From NCBI GenBank assembly GCA_900312665.1, contig ONZQ02000008.1, positions 434,001 to 498,000 on the forward strand: a stretch of DNA of 64,000 bases. The letters are read 5' to 3'. Shown in pieces: positions 1-10,904 of this stretch (positions are counted from its first letter, which is position 1; every line of letters begins with the position of its first letter). Position numbers and translations under genes: made by a program. The notes below the pieces were generated by a model. That model saw only the letters and a program-made list of their open reading frames with translations, did no database searches and was not told the DNA's origin. Source of the DNA: Cephalotrichum gorgonifer (Eukaryota; Ascomycota; Sordariomycetes; Microascales; Microascaceae).

Positions 1-1249
1 TCGGAATACAGGGTTGAGGTCTGATATCGGCGAGGCGGTAACCAGGTTCCCTGCCGGGGTGCCGACGTTTCGAATCTGTCTGCCGGCAAAGTACTTCAGC
101 TGCTTGTGCATGGCACTGAATACCTGGCCGCGAGCGTCACCGTAGTGCTTAATGGCATCCTGGCAAATCGACTCAAGGTCAGATAGGCTGACGTTGCCGC
201 CGATCTCGAGGTGGTCGTCGTTGAAAGAATACCGGCGCATCTCCGGAATGTCACCGACGTAAACAGACACGGGGTACTGCTGCGCCTTGAACTTGATCTC
301 AATCTGAGTCTCGGTACTTCCGCCGATAATTTTGGCGGATGGGTATGCGCCCTTTATCTCCAGAAGCTGGTCCAGGGTGACGGGGCGGAACCACCGCTTC
401 CTCTTGTTCCCAAAGGCCAGTGGCTTCATCTGGAACTTTTTGAGAAGAGGGGGGAAGATTAGCTCCGTATCAGGATCGTATTTTATGAAGTCCGGTCGCG
501 GAAATGTCTTGACCGGACCGTCCGATATGCCGTCGGTTTTGCAGCACCCCTCCCCATCTGGCTTCTCCATGCAACATCCACTCCCGCCGTTCGCCGTCGC
601 CTTTCCGCAGGGGCTTGGCTGTTTCGTGAAGGAGTGGGCGGCATCAAGGATGGGCCTATATCCGGTGCAGCGGCAGAGGTTCCCGTCGAATGCCTCTTCA
701 ACGTCATGTTCGGTCGGCGCGGGGTTGTTCCGTATTAGTGCGTAGAGGCTCATGACGATGCCGGGGGTGCAGAAGCCACACTGGCTGCCGTTACCGACGG
801 CCACCCGTTGCTGGATGGCATGGGGCCTTTTGGAGGTGCCCAGGCCTTCGATTGTGATGACATGCTTCCCGTCAACGCTGACCAGGGGGGCCAGGCAAGC
901 ATTTACACTGGCATGGTAGATCTTTCCGGTCGTGGGGTTGTGCTGGCTCACGACCACTGTACAAGCACCACATCCACCTTCTCCACAGCCCCTAGGTGAC
1001 TCCAGGTTAGGCAGTGCACATCACAGCAGTTCGGCGAGATGTTCCGGATGACACATACAGTTTGGACCCAGTTAATCCGATTCCACGGAGATATTCGAGG
1101 AGGGTTATCTCCGGATCGATATCATCCAATACTACCCTCGTCCCGTTCAAGTAGAAGGTGAGTTTGTCGTCGAACGAAGCAGTCAGGGCCATGAGACTGG
1201 CCGTATCGGCGACCTCCGGACCCAAGCTCTCAGTGGCAATGGGCGCCAT
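1..1249 (-). CDS. XDH: Xanthine dehydrogenase (purine hydroxylase I), 5' part
   Basis: Oxidises hypoxanthine and xanthine to uric acid in purine catabolism; a molybdo-flavo-iron-sulfur enzyme of the cytosol or peroxisome. Two exons are visible: 1249-1059 and 991 to the window edge (intron 1058-992, GTATGT..TAG), giving the first 394 residues of a protein usually near 1,350-1,400. The plant-type 2Fe-2S motif (GCGEGGCGAC) spans the splice junction, followed by the NACLAPL cysteine. The second 2Fe-2S cluster has QCGFCTPG and NLCRCTGYRPI, and the FAD domain begins with IIGGSTETQIE. The start ATG at 1249 gives the usual short leader before KLTFYLNGTRVVLDD. No break is seen. The molybdopterin domains lie beyond the left edge. 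The 5' flank carries GATA-like and UaY-like sites. Confidence 0.96.
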
Positions 1250-2815
1250 CTCCGGATGTTCGTGACGGATAACAAGTACGCAGTGGTACAGAACAGAAGG
1301 GGGTATCTAGCTGTAACAAGATGCGTGGGGTTTGAGAGGAGGCGCTACGTCTCCATGCGACAAGCAAAATAAAAGGGTATATTTGTTGGCCAGAGCCAGT
1401 CTGGGTACAACTGGACTTTATCTGCTGGCGAGGGGCAGTGGTGGAGGCGGCGGATGTGGATGCGGTGGAGGCCGGCGATTGCCGCTAGCTCTCAACCGCG
1501 AGGTTCGCCGCTCACTGATAAGCACAGGCTATTTCGGTGACGGGCGATAATACGGGTGAACCCTGACGCTGGGCTCCGGGGGTGCCTCGCTAAACGCCGG
1601 TGGGGAGTTGGTGGGGTAATACATTGCGCTTGTACTAGTTGCTCGTCGAATTCCAGCCCCTCGATTACTGTGCGAAGCTGTGTCCAGAGACACATGGCCG
1701 ATTGGTGGGCGGGGCGTTTGGGACCTATCGCCCGTTGGGAGCCAGTCAGAGGAATGACGTTGCCAATTGCCAAATCCAATGTGGGGAAGGGGCGATAGGA
1801 ATAGCTAATGTATAACTTGTATTATTATATACATGACACTACACCATACGAGTGTAGGCGATAAGATGGTTGAATATCGGATAGAGGGGCTGTCTTGGGA
1901 GGTCTAGGTACTTGCACTTTAGTACAGACCATTAAAAAGTATTCCCGCTACAATCGCCACGGAGCACTCACAGGAAGCAATTGGATCCATTGGGACGGTT
2001 GACTCTGGCTCCTGTTGTACTTTCATGGACTTGATTCAAGCTCGCTCATGGCCGACCATGACCCTCCTGCCTGGACCCCGCAGCCAGTGCCTCCTTAACA
2101 ACCCCGCAGTCTTGGCACAAGTGCTTGAGCAACAGCCTTGAGCCATCCCATTCCAGCAACATATCGCTGCCATCTCGATCCGACATCCTCCATAGACAGA
2201 AGAGAGGGGATTAGCTGGCCTGTCTCTTACCTTGCCGTCGGAGCACATCGGGCAACACTTGGCTCATTCGCATTCCGACGGTACTCAGTACGGTGCGGAG
2301 GGGAAGTACGAAGCCACCAGGGTGTGTGAAGATGATGCTGCTAGATTCCTGCGTTATTGGGCCTGTATCACGTAGTATTATATTATCTATGTAGTACAGA
2401 CTAAATAGCTGTTTCCATGTTTCTGGGGTTGTCTTGCGGCTAGACACGGAAGTAATGGAAGTAGGACAAGCAAGTGACGGGACGATCCGGCTGACAACTG
2501 ACAAAGTCTGCCAGCAAATGCTGAAATGCGTCACACCCAGATCCCACCCCCGACACCGGACAATAGGGCGGATTGCGCCATAGTTGAGACCCTGACCACC
2601 ATGGGGAACACTCACATCCATTCCAGAACTCAAGTCCGTCTCTATACTAGTCAGCTCTAGTTGCCGATTGGCGCGTTGTGAATCCCGACATACCGGACCT
2701 ATTCCACACACGCGCCCATTTTCAACTACGAGTACAAGTAGAACTATAGCTCCTTCCCGGCCCCTCCTCTTCCCTCATCGCGACTTCCGTTTTCCCCCGC
2801 GCGCGCGATATCCCC
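1250..2815. other. Intergenic, divergent XDH / BNA3 promoter region
   Basis: No gene can be supported here. Short frames occur on both strands but show no recognisable motif, presequence or splice structure. It contains the GATA/UaY-like cluster at 1516-1550 and, close to the BNA3 start, a TACGAGTACAAGTA motif at 2727-2740 of the type that recurs in other intergenic stretches of this window. Confidence 0.7.
1516..1550. promoter_or_regulatory. Possible UaY/AreA control sites upstream of xanthine dehydrogenase
   Basis: Two HGATAR sites, TGATAA (1516-1521) and CGATAA (1545-1550), flank TCGG-TGACGG-GCGA (1534-1547). That element differs at one base from the TCGG-N6-CCGA element bound by the purine activator UaY in Aspergillus nidulans. 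The group lies about 285 bases upstream of the xanthine dehydrogenase start. Site identity is inference from consensus only. Confidence 0.35.
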
Positions 2816-4679
2816 ATGTTCACCAGACTCCGCCCGGTCACCACCTCTGTCTCCATTTCCTTCTCCACCGTCACCGCATCCGCATCCGCATCCCGATTCC
2901 CGAGCTGTAGCCGCGCTAGGGCAGCTAGAGCAAGCCCGCGTCGGACCTTCAGCGCGACCATGGCCACGACCGAAAAACTGAAGCCGGCGGCCCGAGTGTC
3001 GGGCCAGAGGCAGGACGTATGGTAAGAACCATTGAGTCGATCTCACTTCCTTCCCCCTCTCACTTCCGCTCCTCGTTTTCCCTATGTCACCTCCATAAAG
3101 CCCTCACACACACACCCGGCTCACATCATGTAAAGGACCATCATCAACGAGGCCGCCGCCGCCTCCCCGAAGCAGCCCATTGTAAACATGGGCCAGGGCT
3201 TCTTCGGGTATAATCCGCCCGAGTTTATCCTTGATGCTGCCCGCGAAGCGCTGGGCCGCGTCGAGTGCAACCAGTACAGCCCCACGCGCGGCAGGCCGAG
3301 GCTCAAGAAGGCCATCGCCGACGCGTACTCGCCGTTCTGGGGGAGGGAGATCAACCCCGAGACTGAGGTGACCATCACCACCGGGGCGAACGAGGGCATG
3401 CTGAGTGCCTTTATGGCGTTTGTGGAGGAGGGGGATGAGGTCATCGTCTTTGAGCCCTTCTTCGACCAGTAAGTTTCTTCCTTCCGGCGTGGCCGCCGTG
3501 CCATCCGTCCGGTGTCGTATGGGGAACGGGAGCCAAGGGCGTAAATAGGGGAGAGTGCTTGCGTGCTAAGCGGGAAAGCCAGGTACATCAGCAACATCGA
3601 GATCCCAGGCGGCAAGATCGTCTACGTCCCCATGAGCCCGCCCAAGGACGGCGCGACCGTCACCTCGTCGGCCGCGAACTGGACGATAGACTTCGACGCT
3701 CTCAGGCGCGCCATCTCCCCGCGGACGAAGATGATCGTCCTCAACACGCCCCGTGAGCCTTTGTCCCCCTCTGTCCCTCAGAGTCCTGCGTCTTGAGACC
3801 TCGGTGTCAGAAATCTAACGACAACCCCCTCAGATAACCCCGTCGGAAAGATCTACTCACGCGAGGAGCTCGAGATCATCGGAGACCTCTGCGTGAAGAA
3901 CCAGATCCTCATCCTCTCCGACGAGGTCTACGACCGCTTGCACTACGTCCCCTTCACCCGCATTGCCACGCTATCCCCCGAGATTGAGAAGCTCACCCTC
4001 ACCGTGGGCTCTGCTGGAAAGAACTTTTACGCCACGGGCTGGCGCGTAGGTAAGTCTTCCCCCATCAACATGCACACATACACACATACATGCGCACACT
4101 TTTCCCTTCCTCTCTCCTCCCAGAACCCCAATCACATACAAGGGAGAAGTCAAACATAGAGTAACTCACACACCCCCTCCCCCAGGCTGGCTCGTCGGAC
4201 CCCCCGACCTCATTAAGTACGTAGCAGCAGCCCACACGCGCATCTGCTACTCCTCCGTCTCCCCCCTCCAGGAGGCCTGCGCCGTGGCCTTTGAGCAGGC
4301 CGACGCGCACGACTTCTGGTCCACCTCCATCCGCGACATGAAGTCCAAGATGGACCGCTTCAACTCCGTCTGGGCCGAGCTCGACATGCCCTTCTCCGAG
4401 CCCGAGGGCGGCTACTTCGTCCTCGTCAACATGAGCAAGGTGAAGCTGCCCGCCGACTACCCCTTCCCGCCCCACGTGGCCTCGCGCCCGAGGGACTTCA
4501 AGCTCGCGTGGTTCCTGATACAGGAGGTCGGCGTCGCCGCGATCCCCCCCACCGAGTTCTACACCGAGAAAAACGCGTTGTTGGCGGAGGACTACATTCG
4601 GTTCGCGGTGTGCAAGGAGGACGAGGTGCTGGAACTCGCCAAGGAGAGGCTGCGGGGGCTGAAGAAGTATATAGAGTAA
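2816..4679 (+). CDS. BNA3: Kynurenine aminotransferase (kynurenine-oxoglutarate transaminase, Bna3 type)
   Basis: PLP-dependent class I/II aminotransferase converting kynurenine to kynurenic acid. Five exons: 2816-3021, 3136-3468, 3583-3752, 3834-4049 and 4186-4679; phases close to give 472 residues. Landmarks are the NMGQGFFGYNPP substrate loop, QYSPTRGRPRL, TTGANEGM (cofactor phosphate), ILSDEVYD (aspartate pairing the pyridine N) and GSAGKNFYATGWRVGW, which holds the Schiff-base lysine. From the first ATG there is a Ser/Arg-rich, acid-free leader of about 48 residues ending RRTFSAT, a credible mitochondrial presequence. A second in-frame ATG at 2960 sits in a strong context (ACCATGGCC) and gives a 424-residue form close to yeast Bna3 (444). 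Intron 4 carries a CACATA-type simple repeat near 4070-4100. Confidence 0.93.
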
Positions 4680-5080
4680 ATGGGCCTCGCGGGAGCTCCG
4701 GAAGGTATATATAGAGCAGGGGCTTGCCGTGGGCTTGGGCCCCTCGCTAGGATGGATTTGGGTACAGTTGTGATTGAAATATTCTCCTGGGGAAAAAAAA
4801 AACCGCTGTAGATCCGATGCCCGGTGCGGGCGGGCCAGACCGCGAGTTCTTAGCCCTGTCGTCGCTTAGATAAAATCAACTTACATTTACTTGAAGTACA
4901 GATATATATTATTCATTATTCTTGACGCAGGGCCGTTCCTAACTGCCCACGATATCCGCAGCAGCTCCACGTCATAAGACAAATATCTCCAGGCAGCCTT
5001 CATATACCTACCTCCCCTTCTAATTACATCCTCCCCACCCTCACCCCTATTTACCACGAACCCCCTCCCACTCACTCGAG
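4680..5080. other. Intergenic, convergent 3' regions
   Basis: Lies between two convergent stop codons. It is AT-richer near 4870-4920 and has a short poly-A run at 4793-4802. Nothing else is seen. Confidence 0.7.
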
Positions 5081-6187
5081 CTAGTAAACCCCCGGTAGAA
5101 CAGCCCACTTCTTCCCGACCTTCTCCTCGCCGAACCTCTCCAGGTACCACCACCGGCCCCTCACGGCCCTCGGCACCATGGTCGCGATCTCATTGAACAG
5201 GAACGCCCGCGCTGGCACGCACGCCCAACCCCCCGCGATCCAGAACCCAGCCCACTCGACCCACTCGCACAGGTAGTGCGGGTACAGGATCCACCTGAAC
5301 AGTCCCGCCTCGGGCACGCGGTAGTGCTTCTCCACGCCGCCTCCCCTCTGCGCCTCGGACGACGAACCGCCCCCCTTCTGCTGCCGGCGGAGCCTCTCCT
5401 GCCGGCGCCTCTCGGCCCGGCGGATCTCCCTCAGTTCCTCATCGTGGAAGAAGTTGCCCGAGAGGCCGAGGTAGAAGACGATGATGCCGAGGACGAAGCG
5501 CGCTGTGGGGAGGGGGCCGGTGAGGGACCAGGCCTCGGCGGTCGTGGGGCCGTAGGCGGCGAGCCAGCAGCCTATGGAGGTGGCGTTGCAGAGCTGGAAG
5601 GTGAGGGCGAAGAGCCAGACGAGGATGTGGATGGGGGACATGGAGGGCTGGATGTAGGGGAAGATGACGGCGCGGTAGGAGTAGTGGATTACCTGTCGGG
5701 TTGTCAGCAAGCGCTTGTACCGATACGAGTCCCGAAAAAAAGGGGGAGGGGGGTAAACATACGAAGAGACCCGCCAACACCTTATTCTGCCACGGTAGGT
5801 CCGTGATGCCGTACTGCTGGGGCATCGTCTTCATGATATACAGCAGCGTGAGGAATCCCGGCGCCTCCATGGTGAACCAGGCGATGCGGCCCGGCAGGTT
5901 GAGGCGGCTGGCGACGGACGTCTTGCCCATGCCGTACCACCCGATGACCCACTGCAGGTTTCCCAGCTTTTGGCGCTGTCAGCAGAGCTCGTCTGAGTGG
6001 GGATACTTGGGAGGGATAAGGGCGGGGGGGTTGAGGAAAACAGGGAACGCTTAACGAAGAGAAAGGCAAGGAGAGAGGGTGAGGTTCGAGGTGAGAAACA
6101 TACCACCGGCACGGCAATCTGCCAAACCGACACAAGCGTCTCCCAGTTCTCCCTCGTCGGGGGGTACCATGTCTGGAGGAGCCCCAT
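5081..6187 (-). CDS. 3-oxo-5-alpha-steroid 4-dehydrogenase (steroid 5-alpha-reductase) family enzyme
   Basis: Predicted NADPH-dependent ER membrane reductase of the SRD5A1/DET2 family. Three exons: 6187-6104, 5975-5763 and 5692-5081; every junction is phase 0, giving 302 residues, slightly longer than the usual 250-280. The family C-terminal domain is plain: HYSYRAVIFP, the NFFHDEELREIR loop, YPHYLCEWVEWAGFW and the late NE-ATMVPRA segment. Several hydrophobic spans lie between them. An inserted stretch of about 35 residues (RRQERLRRQQKGGGSSSEAQ) interrupts the domain between the NFFHDEELR loop and HYRVPEAGLF and may be lineage-specific. In fungi the physiological substrate is uncertain; steroid, sterol or polyprenol-like roles are all possible. 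Confidence 0.88.
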
Positions 6188-7059
6188 GACAACTTCACAC
6201 CCGGAATCTTTTCTCCCCGGGTCTGTCTATACGGATACCGTCCGTTCAGCTCCGGTATCGCTAAACCACGGCGTAAACCACGGGAACGAAGGCAGCGGAG
6301 CAAAACGGAAACCCCAAAAAATTAACACGCCGCAAGAATGAAGAAAATGCGAGACTGTCTCTGTAAACAGATTTAAAAAAAGATTCTTGTCAGTTTTTGT
6401 GTACGGACCAAAAAACGTAACGAAGGGGGGAGCAATGTGACGGACGCAGTATATATTGTCCAACACTTCAGATTGTTTCCCTCGTGACGTCGCGTCGTCT
6501 GGACATCTTACATGGCTCGAAGCTAGTTTCTCGCACATGATTGGCCAAGTCTCAAATTGGCTTCCCATATGAGGTCTCCTGGCTCACACACCGCCTTCCC
6601 ATCCAGGCTCTCTCAAGCTTTGTTGGCTGCGGTATTAGTCCTGTGACAAGCGAACATCTCCTGAATAATAGTGCGGGTAGTCGTCATATCTCATGTCAAC
6701 ATAGCATGGAAGATGTCACAGTGGTCCACGATTCAAGGAGATTGAGTGAACAGTAAAGTAAAAGCACGAAACATCGATTCATAGAAACCCAAAATGCGGG
6801 ATTCTGGGTTATAATAACTTAAAATACCCGTCTACTCAAAGCCCCAAACCACCAAAACTCCGAACTCCCTAAGCCGAAATGCGAAAAGGAACCTCGCTAT
6901 ACGCCTACCCCCGCCCTGCTGGTGTCCCGATGGCGAAATAGAAAGGCCTCCATCTCCGCCTTGTCTTCACCTCTCGGTCCCCACACAGGGAATCCAACAC
7001 CCGTCCATTCGCCTTGTGCCATGACCTCGCATCCTGTGGAACCAGGCACGGATGCGGTT
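6188..7059. other. Intergenic, tandem minus-strand genes
   Basis: Upstream region of the reductase gene and 3' flank of the MINDY gene. Short frames occur but none has a domain or splice support. An A/T-rich segment lies at 6360-6420. Confidence 0.65.
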
Positions 7060-9636
7060 CTACATCACCGTACAGTCCTTATCTTTACTGTGCGAGGTAG
7101 ATACGGGCACAGGCCTCCTGACCGGCCGAATGTTCGGGTTCCAGGCGGAACCGCGGCCCGAGCCTGTATTAATGCTTCCCTGTGACGGTCTGTGAGGTTG
7201 TTGAGGCTGGGGCTGGGGTTGAGATTGCGCTGATTGCTGCAATTGCGGTGACGTTGCGCCCGGCGAGCTGGTAGGGTGGTTCGGGTGGCCCGGCGGCGGC
7301 CTGAACGGGGTGTCATTCGCGTGCTCATCATATGAAGGCGGCGCCTCGTCCGCCGCTCCCGCCGCGGGTCTGTGCACAGCGGGACGCGCAGCGGTTCCCC
7401 TGGCCGCCGGCGGCACGAGCGGCCTCACCTGCTGCGTTCCCCCCGACGCTCCCGGGCGCCTCAGACCCGTCCTAGGGTCGGACAGGCTAAGCCGGCCTGC
7501 GGCCTGCGGGGGGTGCCGCCCCTGCTGGTCGATGTACTGCTCCGAGAGCCTCCGGTTGTTCTGCCGTGTTGCCTGCTGCTGCTGTCGGTGCCTCTCGTCC
7601 TCTTCCTCCTGGAGCTGGAGCGCCATGGCGAAGTCCTGATCCTCCTGCTCGATGTTCGGCGAGCGCTGAGATTCGCCCGTCTGCGACCAGTCGTTCTGGC
7701 TGCCGCTCTGTAGGCGCGCGGACGAACTGCTGTCCCTTGCGCCCTGCGCGGCCCCGACAGGCTGGAACTCTCCCGAGAGGAACTCCGACTTCCCAGTCAC
7801 GTCGTTGACGGTCTCCCAGACGGCTCCCTCGAGCCCGGCGAATGCCGAGTCGCTCACAAGCATTAGTAGCATGTGCGATTCGGGGTGCTTGTACAGTGTC
7901 GAGAAGTGGTCGTTCCTGAACAGTATCGCCACTGAGCCGGGGGGCATGGTCTTCTCGATGACCTCAAGCCCGACTGTGGTTAGTTGCGTAGCCGACGCGT
8001 CGAGGAAGTCCTTGATGATGAGTATATCTTGGTACATGTCCTGTTCTTCGGGGGTGAGACCCGACGACGTCGGGTTTTCGAGCTTTTCCTGGAGCTCCTC
8101 CTCCTGGAACAGGATATGCTGGGCTTCCTCATACGACTCCGCCCGTCTCTTCATCGACGCGTAGACAGCGTCGGAGGGGCTCGGCAGCCAACCATGGATA
8201 AGAGGGATCGAAAACGTGGAATACAGCTCCATTTCTCTCGTTTGTTCGAATCCTCCGGGGATACAAGTATCCCGCTCCGAGGGGTGTACATTCGACAACC
8301 AGTCCCCCATAAAAGCCGGAAGCTCTTCGGACGGCACGAAGCGGGGATTGGCGTTCATTCCCGTGTCGAGCCCCCTGAGGAACTCGTAGAGGTCCGTCAA
8401 ATCCGGCAGGGCGGCATCCGAAGGTCTCCGTGGAGAGGCCGTCAGCTCTTCGATAATGGTTTGGCGCAGCAGATCTATGCTAATCTGTTCTCTAGACTGG
8501 AGGGCATGGGTCAAAGGGGCGTCTGTGGCGTTCGTGGGGGTCGACAGGATGAGGGCGTTGGTGAGGGCGACGATGGGACATGGTCCATTGGCGTTTTGCA
8601 CAAGGATGGGAGATGTTCGGGGGTTTTCTAGAGCCTTATGATCGTACCACTTGATGCGCAGGATTTGATACATTTCAGTAGCTTCTCTCCCCAGAACGCG
8701 AGTCGGGAGAGCAGGCCGCTGTTCTCCGCCGGACTGGCCACTGGGACTGCGAAGGGGGGGTGGGCTAGAGGTGGTGGGTTCGTTAGGTACAGACGTAGCC
8801 TCGGCAGGCCCCGGTGGCTGGGGCGCTTTTGGGCCATCTTGTTGAGGGCGAGGGTCGTGATCGATCAGGTTCCATTCCTCCGATGTCTCGTTCTGACGTA
8901 TAGGTAGGTCGACCTTAGGCGCTGATCGGCCATCCTGGCCCCAGATGTCCTCCGTCGCCGGCTGGTTTGAACTAGCAATCTGCCCCCTGTCATCGGATCC
9001 TTGCCTCCGGTCGGAGGGCCCGTCTCCCCAAATAAGAAGCTCCTCCTCACCCCCAGGGACCGATGGCGTTTTGGGCTGCCCAGGCACAGGGTGCGTATTG
9101 TATGGTTCCGAGGGACCTGTCGACCACGGGTCCTGACTTCTGCCGGGTCCGTCGTCATATACCGAGCTTGATCCGGTGCCATGAGACGCTACTACCCCCC
9201 AAGGGTTGGTGCTCGGTTCGTTTAGCGGTACCTGCCCGAATGGTTGGGCCGGAGGGGAGACGCCTGTGCTTCCCACACTAGCTTCCCTTTCGTGGGTTAA
9301 CTTCTTTAGGAAGGGGTTGTTGTCGCTTAGCGGAGTTGACTCGGTTCGCGGCAAGGGGCTCTGTAGTGTACCAGTGGGTGATGTCGCCTGCGGAGGCTCG
9401 TTATGCCACGCGGTTTGATCTGGTGTTCCCCCTACTCTGGTCCCGCCAGGCGTCACCACAGTCGGTATATCCGCAGCCAGACGCTCTGATGCCACCGGTG
9501 GGGGGTACGCGTCGGCCCCGCCCCACGGGATTGCCTCTAGCTCCTGCGGAGGAGGACGATAATCGTGTGTATGGGCACTCGAATCATGAGGACCCCACTC
9601 GGGGAACTCACCCTCCCCATTTCTTCCGCCGCCCAT
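7060..9636 (-). CDS. MINDY-family deubiquitinase with C-terminal CaaX box
   Basis: Cysteine protease that trims Lys48-linked polyubiquitin (MINDY/DUF544 family; yeast Miy1). A single open frame of 858 residues. Residues 1-315 are Pro/Gly/Ser-rich and probably disordered. The catalytic domain runs from about 320 (REATEMYQILRIKWY) to about 620 and contains the family signature NANGPCPIVALTNALIL, with catalytic Cys at about 353, and the histidine region FRNDHFSTLYKHPES. It is followed by a ubiquitin-interacting-type helix (DQDFAMALQLQEEEDERHRQ), then a Pro/Gln-rich tail. The last four residues are C-T-V-M, a farnesylation-type CaaX box, so membrane attachment is likely. A good donor sequence (GTGAGT, around 9611) close to the start means a 5' intron cannot be excluded. 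Confidence 0.92.
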   Translation of the reverse strand: MGGGRNGEGEFPEWGPHDSSAHTHDYRPPPQELEAIPWGGADAYPPPVASERLAADIPTVVTPGGTRVGGTPDQTAWHNEPPQATSPTGTLQSPLPRTESTPLSDNNPFLKKLTHEREASVGSTGVSPPAQPFGQVPLNEPSTNPWGVVASHGTGSSSVYDDGPGRSQDPWSTGPSEPYNTHPVPGQPKTPSVPGGEEELLIWGDGPSDRRQGSDDRGQIASSNQPATEDIWGQDGRSAPKVDLPIRQNETSEEWNLIDHDPRPQQDGPKAPQPPGPAEATSVPNEPTTSSPPPLRSPSGQSGGEQRPALPTRVLGREATEMYQILRIKWYDHKALENPRTSPILVQNANGPCPIVALTNALILSTPTNATDAPLTHALQSREQISIDLLRQTIIEELTASPRRPSDAALPDLTDLYEFLRGLDTGMNANPRFVPSEELPAFMGDWLSNVHPSERDTCIPGGFEQTREMELYSTFSIPLIHGWLPSPSDAVYASMKRRAESYEEAQHILFQEEELQEKLENPTSSGLTPEEQDMYQDILIIKDFLDASATQLTTVGLEVIEKTMPPGSVAILFRNDHFSTLYKHPESHMLLMLVSDSAFAGLEGAVWETVNDVTGKSEFLSGEFQPVGAAQGARDSSSSARLQSGSQNDWSQTGESQRSPNIEQEDQDFAMALQLQEEEDERHRQQQQATRQNNRRLSEQYIDQQGRHPPQAAGRLSLSDPRTGLRRPGASGGTQQVRPLVPPAARGTAARPAVHRPAAGAADEAPPSYDEHANDTPFRPPPGHPNHPTSSPGATSPQLQQSAQSQPQPQPQQPHRPSQGSINTGSGRGSAWNPNIRPVRRPVPVSTSHSKDKDCTVM

Positions 9637-10904
9637 GCTCCTAAACCAATATAGGCGAACCGACTACCGGAATCAAGTATAGTTACTATAATAGAATGGA
9701 TGGTCGTGATGCGCACTAGCTTCGCGGCGAGCTCAGGAACGGGTGCCGATAGTCGTGGATTGGCTCGATTGCAGCGGACTAGAGCCTGGGGAGACTTTGT
9801 GAGTTTGGGTTCTGGCCAATTTAAACATCACTGGGAGAGTTTGCAAGCCATCACATGGTTCCCGACGGTCTCCCTCACGGACTAGGGCCTGGCGCACCCG
9901 CAGAAGATGGAAAGGGCATGACCTACCGGAGCTTCCACGTGTAAGAAGGGAGTCGCCCAGTTAACAGGTTCGTATGCAGTGCCTATCACCTCAAGAACGA
10001 GTGTTGAGCCTTCTCCGATCTCCCACAAATTCGATGCAATCCAGCACCCCGTTGTACCATATTCAGAGCCCCGCCCCTGTCGTATTCGCTGGATGTGGAG
10101 GATGTGACGAGAGGCAACGTCGCGGGCATGTGCCAATCGGACAAAGGGTTGGATACTGGGAAAATATTGCAGAAATGGCCTAGAAAAGAGTTGTTGAGAA
10201 TTTCCCTCAAGCCAAATATAGGGAGAGGTGTAGGTGCAATGAGCTTCTAGGTTGCGCGTCAATGACGATTCACCTGTTGGAGGTCAAGTAATCAGCCCGT
10301 CTCGTCCCATGTCGAGGTGGAGGCGGGTCCTCAGACCCAGCCGTCTGTTGTCGTCATCACCGTTGGGGGGGGGCGTGTTCTTACGAGCAATTGTAAATTT
10401 CCTTAGTCAGCATTTTTTTTAGCTAATGTACAAGTACAATGACGCGCTCCATATGGCGGGACGTCCACACACACGGCTGCGACACCGCGTAATACGATGC
10501 TCCCTCGTATTCTCCCGACGATACGAGTACTCGCGACGAAGACCTCAGCCAAAGAATGCCTCCAATATGTACGGGACATTACGGTATGCGGAGAGGGTGG
10601 CGCCAATGAGCATGCGTGCTCTTACGCAGGTGAGGATACTACAGGTGAGGATACTACAGGTGAGACACACGAAGAATTGGCCATCAGGAGTCGTGATTAA
10701 ATGTATTGAAAGAATCGCCCGAAGAACGCAGCGCCTCAGTGCCAACGGGAATGCCATGCAATGTGCGCGAAAGGAGAAACAGGAATCCTACACGTAATAT
10801 CCCCCGCGGATCGTCCCGTACAAAGAATAAAGCCGCCCAACATACCCTCCGCTCAAGGGCAACCCCGCCCTCCCCAACATGCAATGCCAGGGCTACCACG
10901 ATGA
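9637..10904. other. Intergenic, 1.27 kb, with a small tandem repeat
   Basis: No supported gene. It contains a 15-bp tandem repeat (10628-10664) and TAC-type motifs at 10427-10438 and 10522-10533. It lies between the divergently placed 5' side of the MINDY gene and the 3' end of HLJ1. Confidence 0.65.
10628..10664. repeat. 15-bp tandem repeat, about 2.5 copies
   Basis: The unit AGGTGAGGATACTAC occurs exactly twice (10628-10642, 10643-10657) and is followed by a partial third copy AGGTGAG. Confidence 0.9.

Noticed and set aside
1332..1779. Frames of 70-95 codons on both strands
   Set aside because: Overlapping, no family pattern, no splice or start support; they lie in the XDH/BNA3 promoter region.
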